DNA of 64,000 nt from Streptomyces triculaminicus (GCF_017349075.1 NZ_JAFMOF010000002.1:930001-994000); one strand, 5' to 3'; counted from the stretch's first letter, positions 1-9,404 are shown. Made by a program: numbers and translations. Notes: a model not told the origin generated them from the letters alone.

Positions 1-86
1 CCTAGCCGCCGCATGGGCGGTGCCCGGAACGGGAAGGTCTCGTCCCGAAAAGGATCTTGCAGCGTATGCAGCGTAAGGAGCCCTCC

Positions 87-1016
87 GTGCACCGCCTCAC
101 CTACGACGACGTCGAGCGGGCCGCCGGTCGCGTCGCCGGCCACGTCCGGCCGGTCATCGTCGGCCGGGCCGGCCCGAACCTGTGGCTGGCGCTGGAACAC
201 ATGCAGCACACCGGCTCCTTCAAGGCCCGCGGCGCCCACAACTTCCTCGCCGCCCACCGCGAGGCCGGCACCCTGCCCGAGGCCGGCGTGACCATCGCCT
301 CCGGCGGCAACGCCGGACTGGCCTGCGCCTGGGCCGCCCGCCAGGAGGGCATGCCGGCCACCGTCTTCCTGCCCGAGAACGTCCCGCACGTCAAGGTCGC
401 GGGACTGCGCGGCTACGGCGCCGACGTCCGCCTGGTGGGCACCGAGTACGCGCAGACGCTCGCCGCCTGCGAGGAGTTCGCCGCCACGACCGGCGCCCTG
501 GCCAGCCACGCCTACGACCACCCGCTCATCGCGGCCGGCGCGGGCACCCTCGTCGACGAGATCCGCGCGACGGTCCCCGGCCTGGACACCGTCGTCGTCG
601 CGGTCGGCGGCGGCGGGCTCCTCGCGGGCGTCGCCGCCGCCACCCGCCACCACGGCCTGCGCACCGTCGCCGTCGAACCCGTCGACTGCCGCGCCCTGAG
701 CGCAGCGCTCGAGGCCGGTCGCGTCGTCGACGTCGAGGTGGACTCCGTCGCCTCCGACGCGCTCGGCGCCCGCCGGGTGTCCCGGGACGCGCTGGCCGCG
801 GCCCAGGGCGACGGCGTGCGCTGCGTGCTCGTCCCCGACGCCGAGATCGTCCGCGCCCGCCAGGCGCTGTGGGACGACCGGCGGCTCGCCGTCGAACACG
901 CCGGTGCCACCGCGCTCGCCGCGCTCGGCACCGCCTACGTCCCGGCCGACGGCGAGCGGCTCGCGGTGGTGGTCTGCGGCGCCAACACCGACCCGAGCGA
1001 CCTCGTACGGCGTTAG
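87..1016 (+). CDS. PLP-dependent threonine/serine dehydratase-like enzyme
   Basis: Fold-type II PLP enzyme of about 309 residues, resembling catabolic threonine/serine dehydratases that deaminate the hydroxy-amino acid to a 2-oxo acid. Visible motifs are SFKARGA with the Schiff-base lysine, the substrate loop SGGNAG, and the glycine-rich phosphate-binding loop VGGGGLLAG. There is no C-terminal ACT domain, so allosteric control by isoleucine is unlikely. I chose the GTG at 87 over an in-frame ATG at 57 because AAGGAG lies six bases upstream of it. The gene is probably monocistronic, since a strong hairpin follows it. The exact substrate (Thr, Ser or another amino acid) cannot be read from the sequence. 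Confidence 0.85.
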   Translation: MHRLTYDDVERAAGRVAGHVRPVIVGRAGPNLWLALEHMQHTGSFKARGAHNFLAAHREAGTLPEAGVTIASGGNAGLACAWAARQEGMPATVFLPENVPHVKVAGLRGYGADVRLVGTEYAQTLAACEEFAATTGALASHAYDHPLIAAGAGTLVDEIRATVPGLDTVVVAVGGGGLLAGVAAATRHHGLRTVAVEPVDCRALSAALEAGRVVDVEVDSVASDALGARRVSRDALAAAQGDGVRCVLVPDAEIVRARQALWDDRRLAVEHAGATALAALGTAYVPADGERLAVVVCGANTDPSDLVRR

Positions 1017-1055
1017 TCCCCCAGGCGCACGGCCGGCGGGGCGATACCCCTGAAG

Positions 1056-1080
1056 GTGAAGGGCTTTCGCGGCCCTTCAC
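1056..1080 (+). terminator. Terminator-like hairpin after the dehydratase gene
   Basis: A perfect 9-bp stem, GTGAAGGGC paired with GCCCTTCAC, closes a 7-base loop. It lies 40 bases after the dehydratase stop codon and before the oxidase cassette. There is no U tract, which is usual for terminators in high-GC actinomycetes. Confidence 0.55.
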
Positions 1081-1137
1081 TCAAAGGGGACTCTCCGCTA
1101 GAAATGGGGGCAGTCGCAGACACGGGGGGTACCGGAC

Positions 1138-1650
1138 ATGAACGGCCGCCACGCAGTGCCCGCACCCGATCCCGGACCCGGGGCGGCGCCCCCGGACCAC
1201 GCCGGGTTCGTCGCCGTCTCCGTACGCCTCACCGGCTTCGACGAGTTCGACCTGCGCGGCACCGGCCTGGTCCGGCTCTACCACGACACCACCGTCGAGC
1301 AGGTGGGCCGCCCCGCCGTGGGCCGCTTCCTCGCCGACCTGGACGCGGCCGGCGGCGACCCCGACGGCATCACCGACGAGACCTCGCGCGACATCGCCCG
1401 GGCCATCACCCACCTGTGGTACCTGGGCGTCTGGCCGCAACTCGCCCCCTCCACGCACGCCGCGCTGCGCCGCGAGCAGGCCAACACCGCGTTCGTGGCC
1501 TCGCCCGAGGCGTACACCGAGGGCCTGGTCTGGCGGACCTTCCACGGCCACCCGCCGGGCGCCAAGCCGCCCGGCCACGGCACCTGGGCCACCCCGCCGC
1601 CCGGCGCCCCCGTCCGGCCCGCCGCCCGGCGCCGGGAGGGAGCCGCGTGA
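1138..1650 (+). CDS. Small protein of the GMC oxidase cassette, unknown function
   Basis: A 170-residue protein without a signal peptide or membrane segment. The middle is helical and Trp-rich (HLWYLGVWPQL near residue 97), and the tail is Pro/Gly/Arg-rich. Its stop overlaps the GTG of the GMC oxidoreductase (GTGA), so the two are almost certainly co-translated. By position it may be the small or accessory subunit of a two-subunit flavin dehydrogenase, as known for some sugar-dehydrogenase systems. That is inference from context; I do not recognise the family. It is the first gene of a tight three-gene unit. Confidence 0.7.
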   Translation: MNGRHAVPAPDPGPGAAPPDHAGFVAVSVRLTGFDEFDLRGTGLVRLYHDTTVEQVGRPAVGRFLADLDAAGGDPDGITDETSRDIARAITHLWYLGVWPQLAPSTHAALRREQANTAFVASPEAYTEGLVWRTFHGHPPGAKPPGHGTWATPPPGAPVRPAARRREGAA

Positions 1651-3544
1651 GCGCCGCCCCCGCCGAGCGGGACGGGCGCCGCCACGACGTCATCGTCGTC
1701 GGCGCCGGAATGGCCGGCCCCTCCTCGCCGGGCAACTGTCCGACCAGGGCTGGCGCGTCCTCGTCCTGGAGGCCGGCACCCGCACCCTGGACACCTGGCC
1801 CGGCTACCTCGACGCCCTGGACACTTACTACGCCGCCCTGGCCAAGGTCCCCAACGCGCCCTACCGCCCCAACGCCGCCGCCCCCTCCCCGAGCGTCCTC
1901 GACCTCGAGGGCCTGCCCGCCGGCGGCTACCGCGCCCACGGCTACTTCGTCCAGAACGGCGCCCTGCCCTACTCCAGCGACTACCTGCGCGCCACCGGCG
2001 GCACCGCCCTGCACTGGATGGGCATCGTGCCGCGCATGCACCCCGAGGACTTCGCGGTCCACCGGCGGTACGGATACGGCCGCGACTGGCCCCTCGGCTA
2101 CGACGACCTCGAGCCCCACTACCGCGCCGCCGAACGGGCCCTGGGCGTGGCGGGCGACGCCGACGAACAGCGCGAGGGGGCCGGCCTGCCGTTCCCGCCC
2201 GGCTACGCCTACCCCATGCGCCCCATCCCCCGCAGCTACCTCGACGCCGTGCTCGCCCACCGGCTCGACGGAGCCGTGGTCCGCGAGCGGCCCGACGGCC
2301 CGGACAACGTCCTGCGCGTCGTCGCCACCCCCACGCCCGCAACGCCACCCCCGACCCCGCTACGACGGCGGCCGCGGCCACCGCCCGCCGGGGCGGCGGG
2401 CCTGCCCAACTACGGCGAGCGCTGCGTCGGCAACGCCTCCTGCGTGCCCATCTGTCCCGTACAGGCCAAGTACAACCCCCTCAAGACGCAGGCCACCTGG
2501 AGCCCCCGCGTCACCCTCGTCGACAGGGCCGTCGTCAGCCGGGTGCTCACCGCCGGCGACGGCCGCGTCCGCGGCGTCGAGTACCAGCACTACGACGACC
2601 CCGCGAGCCCCGCGCACACCACCCGTACCGCCGAGGCGGACGTCGTCGTCCTCGCCGCCCACGCCATCGAGAACGCCAGGCTGCTGCTCGTCTCCCGGCT
2701 CGCCGAGAGCAGCGGACAGGTCGGCCGCAACCTCATGGACCACCCCATGCTGCTCGCCTGGGGACTGATGGACCAGCCCGTCGGGCCCTTCCGCGGGCCC
2801 GGGTCCACCTCCGGCCTGGAGAGCTTCCGCACCGGCCCCGCCCGGGGCGACCGCGCCCCCTTCCGCATCGAGATCGGCAACTGGGGCTGGAGCTGGCCCA
2901 CCGGCTCCCCGGGCAGTGATGTGGCCCGACTGCTGGGCATCGACGGCGACCCGGGTCGGCCGCGCGGCAGGGGAGTGTTCGGGACCAGGCTGCGCGAGAG
3001 CCTGGGCCGGGACCTCGGCCGCCAGTTCACCCTGCAGTTCGCCTTCGAGCAGGGGGCCGAGAGCCGCAACCGCGTCACCGTCGACCCCTCCCACCGCGAC
3101 CGGCTCGGCAACATGCGGCCCGTGCTCACCTACGACCTGTCCGAGCACGTCAAGCGCGGCATGGCCGCCGCCAGGTCCGTCTCCGGCCAGATCTTCCGGC
3201 TGCTCGGCGCCGAGGACCGCACCCGCTACGCCCCCGGCCCCCTGGCACCCGGCTGGTTCCGCCACGACGGCCACGACTTCGTCTTCAACGGCGCCGGCCA
3301 CGGCGGCGGCACCCACATCATGGGCACCTCGCCCCGCACCTCCGTGGTCGACCAGTGGCAGCGCTGCTGGGACCACCCCAACCTCTACGCCGTCGGCTGC
3401 GGCAGCATGCCCTCGATGGGCACCTCCAACCCGTCGCTCACCATGGCCGCCCTCGCCCTGCGCAGCGGCGAACGCATCCACCGCGACCTGCGCGAGCTGC
3501 ACCGGCCGGCGACCGTCGGCCGGCGGCGGGAAGGACGGCCGTGA
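1647..3544 (+). pseudogene. GMC-family FAD oxidoreductase, frameshifted
   Basis: Large glucose-methanol-choline oxidoreductase of about 630 residues. The N-terminus carries the FAD-binding VIVVGAGMAG motif in one frame. The rest (ATGGTALHWMG, the CVGNASCVPICPVQAKY cysteine motif, NLMDHP, and the C-terminal GAGHGGGTHIMGTS and GTSNPSLTMAALALR blocks) is in another frame from about 1719. Restoring one base after GGC at 1716-1718 gives GMAGALLAGQL. Between about 2335 and 2400 the best homology moves through all three frames, consistent with three further single-base losses that cancel. The gene is otherwise full length, so this looks more like sequence error than decay. It overlaps both neighbours by GTGA. 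The substrate is unknown; the family oxidises alcohols and sugars. Confidence 0.8.
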
Positions 3545-4677
3545 CCGCCACGACCAGGCCCCACGTCCTGCGCGAACCGCCGTTCCGGATCCCGGCCGAC
3601 CGCGCCGACCTGCACCGCTTCCTGCGCGCCGCGCTCGCGCTGGAACACCTGACCGTCCCGCCCTACCTGACGGCGATGTACACGCTGCGCCCCGGCACCA
3701 ACCGGCCCGCCTTCTACGCCGTCCGGGCCGTCGTGCTCGAGGAGATGCTGCACATGGCGCTCGTCGCCAACCTCCTCAACGCGGTCGGCGGCCGGGTGCT
3801 GACGGCCGACCCTCGCTTCGTCACCGGCTACCCCGCCCTGCTGCCCTACAGCCGGGACCGCATCACGGTGTCCCTGCGCCACTTCGGCGTCACGGCCCTG
3901 GAGACGTTCCTGCGCATCGAACAGCCCGAGTTCGTCAGCGGGCCGCCCGGCCACGCCCCGGCGCGCGAGGACCAGGGCTGGACGTCCATCGGCCAGTTCT
4001 ACGGCACCATCCGCGAGGGCGTGCTGCGGCTGTCGGCCGAGCTGGGCGAGCGGCGGCTCTTCAGCGGCGACCCCGCCCTGCAGGTGGGCCCCGAGCACTT
4101 CTACAACTCCGGCGGCGAGATCTTCGCCGTCACGGACCTGGCCTCCGCGCTCAAGGCCCTGCAGGTGATCACCGAGCAGGGCGAGGGCGTGAGCATGTCC
4201 GTCTTCGACTCCGACGACCGGATCTTCGGCGAGGCCCGGGAGCCGGCGCACTACTTCCGCTTCAACGAGCTCCTGCAACAGCGCTCCTACGCGCCCCACG
4301 ACACCCCGGCCGGCGGCCCCACCGGCCCCGCCGTCGACGTGACCTGGCACGACGTCCACCCCATCGACCCCGAGGCCAGGGTCGCCCACTACCCGCGCGG
4401 CAGCGCGGTGCGGCGGGCCGCCGAGGAGTTCAACGACGTGTACGCGCAGCTGCTGTGCGTCCTGGAGACCGCCTTCACGGGCGCGCCCCGGGCGCTCGGG
4501 GACGCGGCGCCGGTGATGCTGCGGATGCGGCTCCTCGCCGAGCGGCTGTACCGCAACCCTCACCCGGATCCCGCCAAGCGGGCCCGGGGGCTGTACGCCA
4601 GCGCCACCTACGAGGTGACGGAGCGGCACTTCGAGCGGGCCCGCCGGTTCGTCCCCCTGCGCCGGGCGGGCCGCTGA
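3541..4677 (+). CDS. Ferritin-like protein, VioB/RebD C-terminal-domain type
   Basis: About 378 residues. The N-terminal half has the ferritin-like helices of the iminophenyl-pyruvate dimer synthase domain family, with LALEHLTVPPYL near residue 32 and EEMLHMALVANLLNAVGG near residue 68; these carry the Glu and His residues that would bind a diiron site. The later part (FNDVYAQLLCVLE, MRLLAERLYRNPHP) is helical. The start GTG overlaps the stop of the GMC gene, so this is the third gene of the cassette. Relatives with this domain act on imine intermediates in violacein and rebeccamycin synthesis, but most stand-alone homologs are uncharacterised. A partner role in metabolite oxidation is inferred from the operon. 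Confidence 0.75.
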   Translation: MTATTRPHVLREPPFRIPADRADLHRFLRAALALEHLTVPPYLTAMYTLRPGTNRPAFYAVRAVVLEEMLHMALVANLLNAVGGRVLTADPRFVTGYPALLPYSRDRITVSLRHFGVTALETFLRIEQPEFVSGPPGHAPAREDQGWTSIGQFYGTIREGVLRLSAELGERRLFSGDPALQVGPEHFYNSGGEIFAVTDLASALKALQVITEQGEGVSMSVFDSDDRIFGEAREPAHYFRFNELLQQRSYAPHDTPAGGPTGPAVDVTWHDVHPIDPEARVAHYPRGSAVRRAAEEFNDVYAQLLCVLETAFTGAPRALGDAAPVMLRMRLLAERLYRNPHPDPAKRARGLYASATYEVTERHFERARRFVPLRRAGR

Positions 4678-4722
4678 CCTCCGGCCGGGCGGGCCGGAAG
4701 GCCGGCCCGGCGGCGGAGGCGG

Positions 4723-5946
4723 TCAGGTGTGGCCGGCGCCGGACGTCCCGGCCGGCGGTTCGGCGGGCGGTGCCACCGGCCGCTCCCGCGGTGACGTGGC
4801 CGGAGGCGCTGCGCTGCGCTCCACCGGAGCCGCCGCGGTGGTCCGGGCGGGCGGCGCGGCCGTCCTCTCCGGCGGAGCGGCCGCGGTCGTGTGCGCGGGC
4901 TGGGCGGGCGTCCTGTCCACCGGCGGCGGCACCGGAGTCCGTACCCCCGGCGTGTGCGGGGCGGTGGAGGCGCCGCCGCCCGTGGGCGTCCGGGGCGGCG
5001 GCAGCGAGGGAGTGGCCGTACGAGGCGGCGCCGAGGGCGCGGACGGCATGCCGGACGGCGGGCGGGACGTGCCGGACCCGCCGGACGACGGGGTGCCGGA
5101 AGGCGTGGGCTCCGTCGACGGCGAGGTGCCGTCGGAGGGCGATCCCGAGGGGCTCGGCGTCGGGGAGGCGGTCCCGCCCGGAGCCGTGGGCGGCTTGGGC
5201 GTCGGCACGGTCATGGGCTGGGAGTCCTTCGCGCCGTCCGTGCCCGCCGGGCGCTCGAAGCCCTTGTCCGGCTGCCGGGGGTCGACGAGCGTGATCTTCC
5301 GCATCGGCCCGTCGTCCTTGTCCCGGGGGACGACCACCGTGACCCGTACGTTCACGAAGCCCTCCCAGCGCGGGCCCTTGTACGTCGAGCCCTCGCGGTC
5401 GACGTTCCCCGGCTCCTTCAGCGGGTTGCCGCAGTTGCACTTGACCGCGGGCTGGCCGTACTCGTCGACCAGCACGGCGATGCCCGCCTGCAGGACGGAG
5501 AGGTACTCCACCGTCTTGCCGTCGCCCTGGTAGTTGTGGTTCCGCACGAGGGTGTCGCGCAGCAGCACCACCGACGTCAGGCTCTCGACGTGCTCCCGGA
5601 GCCTTTCGTAGACGATGCCCCGGGCCTCCGCCCACGCCCGCGCCTTGACCTCGTCACGCCCGAGCTCCGTCAGCAGCCGCGCCTTGTCGCACTGCGAGGC
5701 CTTGCGGGTGCCGCCGAACGCGCCTCGGGCATCGCCCTGCGTGGTGTCCCCGGCCTGGGGGACGGCCCTGACGCCGGAGAGGTCGACTCCGGGCGACTTC
5801 AGGAACGCGTTCTCGGCGATCACCCCGGTCGCCTCCAGGGCGATGTCCTTCACCGCCTTCGGCTCGTCCCCCTTCCCGCAGCCCACCACTCCCGCACCGG
5901 CGAGCAGTCCGGTGACCAGCAGCGCGACGACACGTATCCGTTGCAC
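4723..5946 (-). CDS. DUF6777-like lipoprotein with long Pro/Thr/Ser-rich tail
   Basis: A 407-residue predicted lipoprotein. The signal peptide ends in a lipobox-like VVGC near residue 23. A folded domain of about 190 residues follows (VIAENAFLKSPGVDLSGVR, then TSVVLLRDTLVRNHNYQG, with a CNC motif in VKCNCGNPL), resembling the actinobacterial DUF6777 group. The last 170 residues are low-complexity Pro, Thr, Ala and Ser that probably span the cell wall. It lies downstream of a membrane-anchored Ser/Thr kinase on the same strand with an 82-base gap, so the two may be linked. No biochemical role is known to me. Confidence 0.75.
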   Translation of the reverse strand: MQRIRVVALLVTGLLAGAGVVGCGKGDEPKAVKDIALEATGVIAENAFLKSPGVDLSGVRAVPQAGDTTQGDARGAFGGTRKASQCDKARLLTELGRDEVKARAWAEARGIVYERLREHVESLTSVVLLRDTLVRNHNYQGDGKTVEYLSVLQAGIAVLVDEYGQPAVKCNCGNPLKEPGNVDREGSTYKGPRWEGFVNVRVTVVVPRDKDDGPMRKITLVDPRQPDKGFERPAGTDGAKDSQPMTVPTPKPPTAPGGTASPTPSPSGSPSDGTSPSTEPTPSGTPSSGGSGTSRPPSGMPSAPSAPPRTATPSLPPPRTPTGGGASTAPHTPGVRTPVPPPVDRTPAQPAHTTAAAPPERTAAPPARTTAAAPVERSAAPPATSPRERPVAPPAEPPAGTSGAGHT

Positions 5947-6028
5947 AGCGCACTCCCCCCATAGCCGATCTTCCGTTCCCGATGGATCCTGCTGTTCCCG
6001 CTGTTCCTGACGCTCCGTGCGATGGCCT

Positions 6029-7351
6029 CTAGCAGACCCAGCCGCCGCTGCACGTGCCGGTCGGGGCCGGTGTGTACGGGGTGGGTCCGGGGTCCGGGCC
6101 GGACGTCCCCCCGGCGGCGGGGTCCTTCGACTGTCCGACGGTGGCCGACGGCGTGGGGCCGGGGCCCGGCGTGTCCTTCCCCGTGCCGCCGGTGCCTGCC
6201 TGCTCGCGCAGGGCGATCAGCGCGACGGTCCCTCCCAGGACCAGCACCAGGGCGAGCACGGCGCCCACGATCAGCCACACCCTGCCGCCCCCGCCCCCGC
6301 CTCCGCCCGTGGGCGCCACGCGGGGGCGTGTCCCCGAATCCGCCCCGAGGGACGAGCCGGGGAACGAGCCGAGGGACGACCCGGCGGACGACCCGGCGGG
6401 GGACGGGACCGGCGCCGGGACCGGCGTGGGCACCGGCCGCGGCACGGGACGGGGCTCCGGCCGGGGCAGGGCGGAGGGGACCGTGCCGAGGGCGGTCGGC
6501 ACGTACCCCACCGGGGTCTCGGTGAGCCGCCCGCTCGCGACGGCCTCCAGGAGCTGTTCGGCCTCGGCCGAGCCCATCCGCTCCTGCGGGTCCTTGCGCA
6601 GCAGCCCCTCCAGCAGCGGGGTGAGCGGTCCCGCCCGCCGCGGCGAAGGAGGCGGCTCGTCGACCACGGCCCGCAGCGTGCTGAGCGCGTCGCCGCGCCG
6701 GAAGGGCGACACGCCCTCGACCGCGACGTAGAGCATGGCGCCCAGCGACCACAGGTCCGAGGGGATGCCGGGGCGCTTGCCCGTCGCCCGCTCCGGGGCC
6801 AGGTACTCGGCGGACCCCACCAGGTCGCCGGTGCGGGTCAGCGTGCTCGCGCCCTCGATCAGCGCGATGCCGAAGTCGGTCAGCACCACCCGGCCGCCCG
6901 CCTCCAGCAGGACGTTCGCGGGCTTGACGTCGCGGTGCAGCACCCCGACCGCGTGGGCGGCGCGCAGCGCCTGCAGCACCAGGGCCCCGATCCGGGCGGC
7001 CTCCTTGGACTGGAGGGCGCCCTCGGCCGCCAGCACGTCGGCGAGGGCCTGCCCGCGCACGTACTCCATCACGATCCAGGGGCGGTCGCCCTGCTCCACC
7101 ACGTCGTGCACGGTGATGACGTTGGGGTGGCTGATCCTGGCCGCCGCCCGGGCCTCCTGCTTCAGGCGGGCGTACAGCACCCGGACGTCGTCCTCGCCCA
7201 TGTTCTCCGGGGCCCGCACCTCCTTGGCCGCGACCTCGCGGTCGAGGACCTCGTCGATGGCGAGCCAGACCACGCCCATGCCGCCGCGGCCCAGTTGTTC
7301 GATGAGCCGGTATCGTCCGGCCAGCAGTGGATGACGCCGTTCCGTGTCCAT
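6029..7351 (-). CDS. PknB-like Ser/Thr protein kinase, membrane anchored
   Basis: A 440-residue Hanks-type kinase. Residues 14-270 hold the catalytic domain: P-loop GRGGMGVVW, the lysine in VAAKEV, the HRD loop HRDVKPANVLL, and TDFG. A Pro/Arg-rich linker leads to one membrane helix (near residue 355), followed by a short Gly/Pro/Thr-rich extracytoplasmic tail with two cysteines. There are no PASTA repeats. I chose the ATG at 7351 over an in-frame upstream start at 7387 because GGGGAGGGGG lies just before it. It lies upstream of the lipoprotein gene on the same strand. Substrates cannot be inferred. Confidence 0.9.
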   Translation of the reverse strand: MDTERRHPLLAGRYRLIEQLGRGGMGVVWLAIDEVLDREVAAKEVRAPENMGEDDVRVLYARLKQEARAAARISHPNVITVHDVVEQGDRPWIVMEYVRGQALADVLAAEGALQSKEAARIGALVLQALRAAHAVGVLHRDVKPANVLLEAGGRVVLTDFGIALIEGASTLTRTGDLVGSAEYLAPERATGKRPGIPSDLWSLGAMLYVAVEGVSPFRRGDALSTLRAVVDEPPPSPRRAGPLTPLLEGLLRKDPQERMGSAEAEQLLEAVASGRLTETPVGYVPTALGTVPSALPRPEPRPVPRPVPTPVPAPVPSPAGSSAGSSLGSFPGSSLGADSGTRPRVAPTGGGGGGGGRVWLIVGAVLALVLVLGGTVALIALREQAGTGGTGKDTPGPGPTPSATVGQSKDPAAGGTSGPDPGPTPYTPAPTGTCSGGWVC

Positions 7352-7468
7352 GCCGTACGCCCCCTCCCCGTACGTACGGCATACCAAGCCGTGCGCGTTC
7401 GGGCCACACTGGCTGAGACGTGGCCGTGGGCCATACCGTTCCCGTCCGCGGAACCCGGGGGAGAAGGC

Positions 7469-8587
7469 TCAGCGGCGGGCGGCGAGCTCCTTGTCGAGCC
7501 AGCGCAGCACCACGGGGTACTCGTCGCGCCAGGTGACGAAGTTGTGTCCGCCTTCCTCGCGGACCAGCTTCTCGATCTTGGTGGGGGCCTTGGCCTTCCC
7601 CGCGAACTTCCGCATCTGCGCGTAGTACTTCTCCTCGCCCTTCTCGCTGGCGGCCAGGAGCAGGGACACCGGCGGCGGAGGCATGTGCTCCAGGCGCCAG
7701 ATGAGGTCGGACTCGTTCCTGAGCTGCTTGCTGCCGGCGTAGAGGTCCCCGGTGTCCCGGTCCTGGCGGGCGAAGAGGTCGGCGGACAGGCCCGCCGCCG
7801 CGCCGTAGCGGGCCGGGTTGGTCATGGCCATGTTGAGCGCGCAGTAGCCGCCGGTGGAGTTGCCCACCGCGCCCCAGGAGCCGCGCGTGTTGTCCACGCG
7901 GTAGGCGTCGTTGGCGGCGATGGGGACGTCCTGGTTGAAGAAGGTCAGCGCCTGCGGACCGCCGGGCACGTCCGTGCAGTTGGTGTCGCGGTCCGCCACC
8001 ACCGAGGGCCGCAGCATGAGCACGATCGCCGGTCGCATCTCCTTGGCCATCATGGCCTTGGAGGCCGCCTGCGGGACCTTGGCCTTGGTGATGAGGTTGA
8101 TGGACTGGCCGGGCTGACCGGTGATCGACACGATCACGGGGAACGTGTCCTTCTCGTGCTCCTTCTGGAAGTACTGGGGCGGGAGGTAGGCGAAGCCGTC
8201 CATGCTCAGCCCGGTCACCGGGCCGCGTATCTCGATCCGGTCCACCTGCCCGGCCTTCTCCTTCCGGCCCAGGCCGACGGGCTCCTGCCCCTTGACCGTC
8301 AGGGCCGGAGGCCGCTTGCCGTTCCCCGAGCCGGTCTGCAGCGTCTGCTTGCGGGAGTTCTGGCCGAGGAGTTCCTTCCAGGTGGAGTAGAAGCCGTACT
8401 CGCTGTTCGCCGCCACCAGCAGCACCGCCAGGATGCCGACCTGCGTCACCAGCAGCAGGCCGAGGCGGGAGGCGAACGCCAGGGGTCCCTTTCTCGCCAC
8501 CCGTGGCCACAGCCACAGCACCAGCGCGATCACCGCCAGTGCGATGACCCCCAGGACCATCAGGAGTTCGGGAGACGTGAGACCCAT
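7469..8587 (-). CDS. Alpha/beta-hydrolase esterase with N-terminal membrane segments
   Basis: A 372-residue esterase of the antigen-85/esterase-D type. The N-terminus has two hydrophobic helices (VLGVIALAVIALVLWLW, and LGLLLVTQVGILAVLLV near residue 45) that should place the catalytic domain outside the cell. The nucleophile elbow is GNSTGG (near residue 235), and EGGHNFVTW near the end supplies the catalytic histidine. In Corynebacteriales relatives transfer mycolates; streptomycetes lack mycolates, so a general esterase or acyltransferase on a surface substrate is more likely. The ATG at 8587 has GAGGAG upstream and is preferred to the longer frame. Confidence 0.8.
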   Translation of the reverse strand: MGLTSPELLMVLGVIALAVIALVLWLWPRVARKGPLAFASRLGLLLVTQVGILAVLLVAANSEYGFYSTWKELLGQNSRKQTLQTGSGNGKRPPALTVKGQEPVGLGRKEKAGQVDRIEIRGPVTGLSMDGFAYLPPQYFQKEHEKDTFPVIVSITGQPGQSINLITKAKVPQAASKAMMAKEMRPAIVLMLRPSVVADRDTNCTDVPGGPQALTFFNQDVPIAANDAYRVDNTRGSWGAVGNSTGGYCALNMAMTNPARYGAAAGLSADLFARQDRDTGDLYAGSKQLRNESDLIWRLEHMPPPPVSLLLAASEKGEEKYYAQMRKFAGKAKAPTKIEKLVREEGGHNFVTWRDEYPVVLRWLDKELAARR

Positions 8588-8713
8588 GCGTTGTCGCTCC
8601 TCTTCGGCGGGAGATTTCTCCTGTAGAGAGGGATCACGACCACTCGAGGTTTCCCCTGGAGAGAGCAAATATCATCTTATGGGGATGCCCGGAGGGGCGC
8701 CCCCCGTGCGGCC

Positions 8714-9067
8714 TCAGGGCCCGGCGGGCTCCACCGGATACGGAACGAACGTCGTCCGGTTCTCGTCGACCGCCAGGCGCCGGCCCAGCGGCGGCACCGC
8801 GCGCTGCGGGCAGTCCAGCCGCTCGCAGACCTTGCAGCCCATGCCGATGGGGGTGGCCGCGGCCGCGTGCCGCGACAGCTCGTCCCCGAACTCCAGCAGC
8901 GCCAGCTGGGTGGCCATCCGGAAGGCCTGCCGACCGGGGCGCAGCCGGGGCGAGAGGTGCAGGACGCGGGTGGCGGGATCGTAGCGGTGCAGCTGCCCGG
9001 CGTCCGGGCCGTCGGCGAGGGCCTCGCGCAGCCGGCGCAGCCGGGCTCCCGCGTAGGCCTTGCTCAT
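8714..9067 (-). pseudogene. Internally deleted ScfR/RamB-type regulator remnant
   Basis: The 117-residue frame reads like three separate blocks of a full ScfR-type (short-chain fatty acyl) regulator, normally about 470 residues, joined in frame. The first block is the start of the XRE helix-turn-helix (SKAYAGARLRRLREA). The second is a central-domain segment (LHRYDPATRVLHLSPRLRPG, FRMATQLALLEFGDEL). The third is the C-terminal cysteine block (TPIGMGCKVCERLDCPQ, then LAVDENRTTFVPYPV). Most of the HTH and the ligand-binding core are missing, so DNA binding is not expected. Both joins keep the frame. A matching remnant lies upstream on the other strand. Real deletion or mis-assembly are both possible. 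Confidence 0.75.
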
Positions 9068-9080
9068 CCGGCGAGACTAG

Positions 9081-9100
9081 CATTGGCAACCTTCGCAAAG
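9081..9100. promoter_or_regulatory. Putative RamB/ScfR-type operator
   Basis: Two direct copies of TTSGCAA (TTGGCAA at 9083 and TTCGCAA at 9092) lie just upstream of the regulator remnant. They resemble the TTTGCAAA-like sites used by RamB/ScfR-family regulators of acetate and glyoxylate genes. If so, the operator outlived its regulator. The assignment rests on resemblance only. Confidence 0.35.
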
Positions 9101-9143
9101 GCGCGTCAAATACTCCCCACTATTTGGCAGTTGGCCACGGTCG

Positions 9144-9404
9144 ACGCCGGTCGCGGCCGAGCGCTTCGCCGCCACCACGCTGGGGCGCGACGTCGTGCGG
9201 GCGAGGGACCGGGCGGGCTTCGTGGTCAACGCCCTGCTGGTCCCCTACCTGTTGGCGGCCGTGAGGATGGCCGAGTCCGGCTTCGCCACGGCCGAGGAAC
9301 CGCTCTACGCGCCGCCCCCGCTGCTGCGCCGCATGACCGACGCCGGGCTGCCGGGCCGCAAGAGCGGGCAGCGCTTCCACGCCTACCCGGCCCGGGGCGG
9401 CTGG
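9144..9404 (+). pseudogene. 3-hydroxyacyl-CoA dehydrogenase C-terminal remnant
   Basis: The frame reads TPVAAERFAATTLGRDVV, then RDRAGFVVNALLVPYLLAAV and, after an abrupt jump, EEPLYAPPPLLRRM and LPGRKSGQRFHAY. These are recognisable C-terminal blocks of 3-hydroxybutyryl-CoA dehydrogenase. The expected segment with the conserved GxxHPMGPLxLxDxIGLD region is missing in frame between MAESGFATAE and EPLYAP. The NAD-binding N-terminal domain is absent altogether. There is no plausible start. The piece ends shortly before the metE riboswitch. From memory, some streptomycetes carry aceA-aceB-hydroxyacyl-CoA dehydrogenase next to metE, which fits deletion of such a block here. The boundaries given are approximate. 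Confidence 0.65.
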
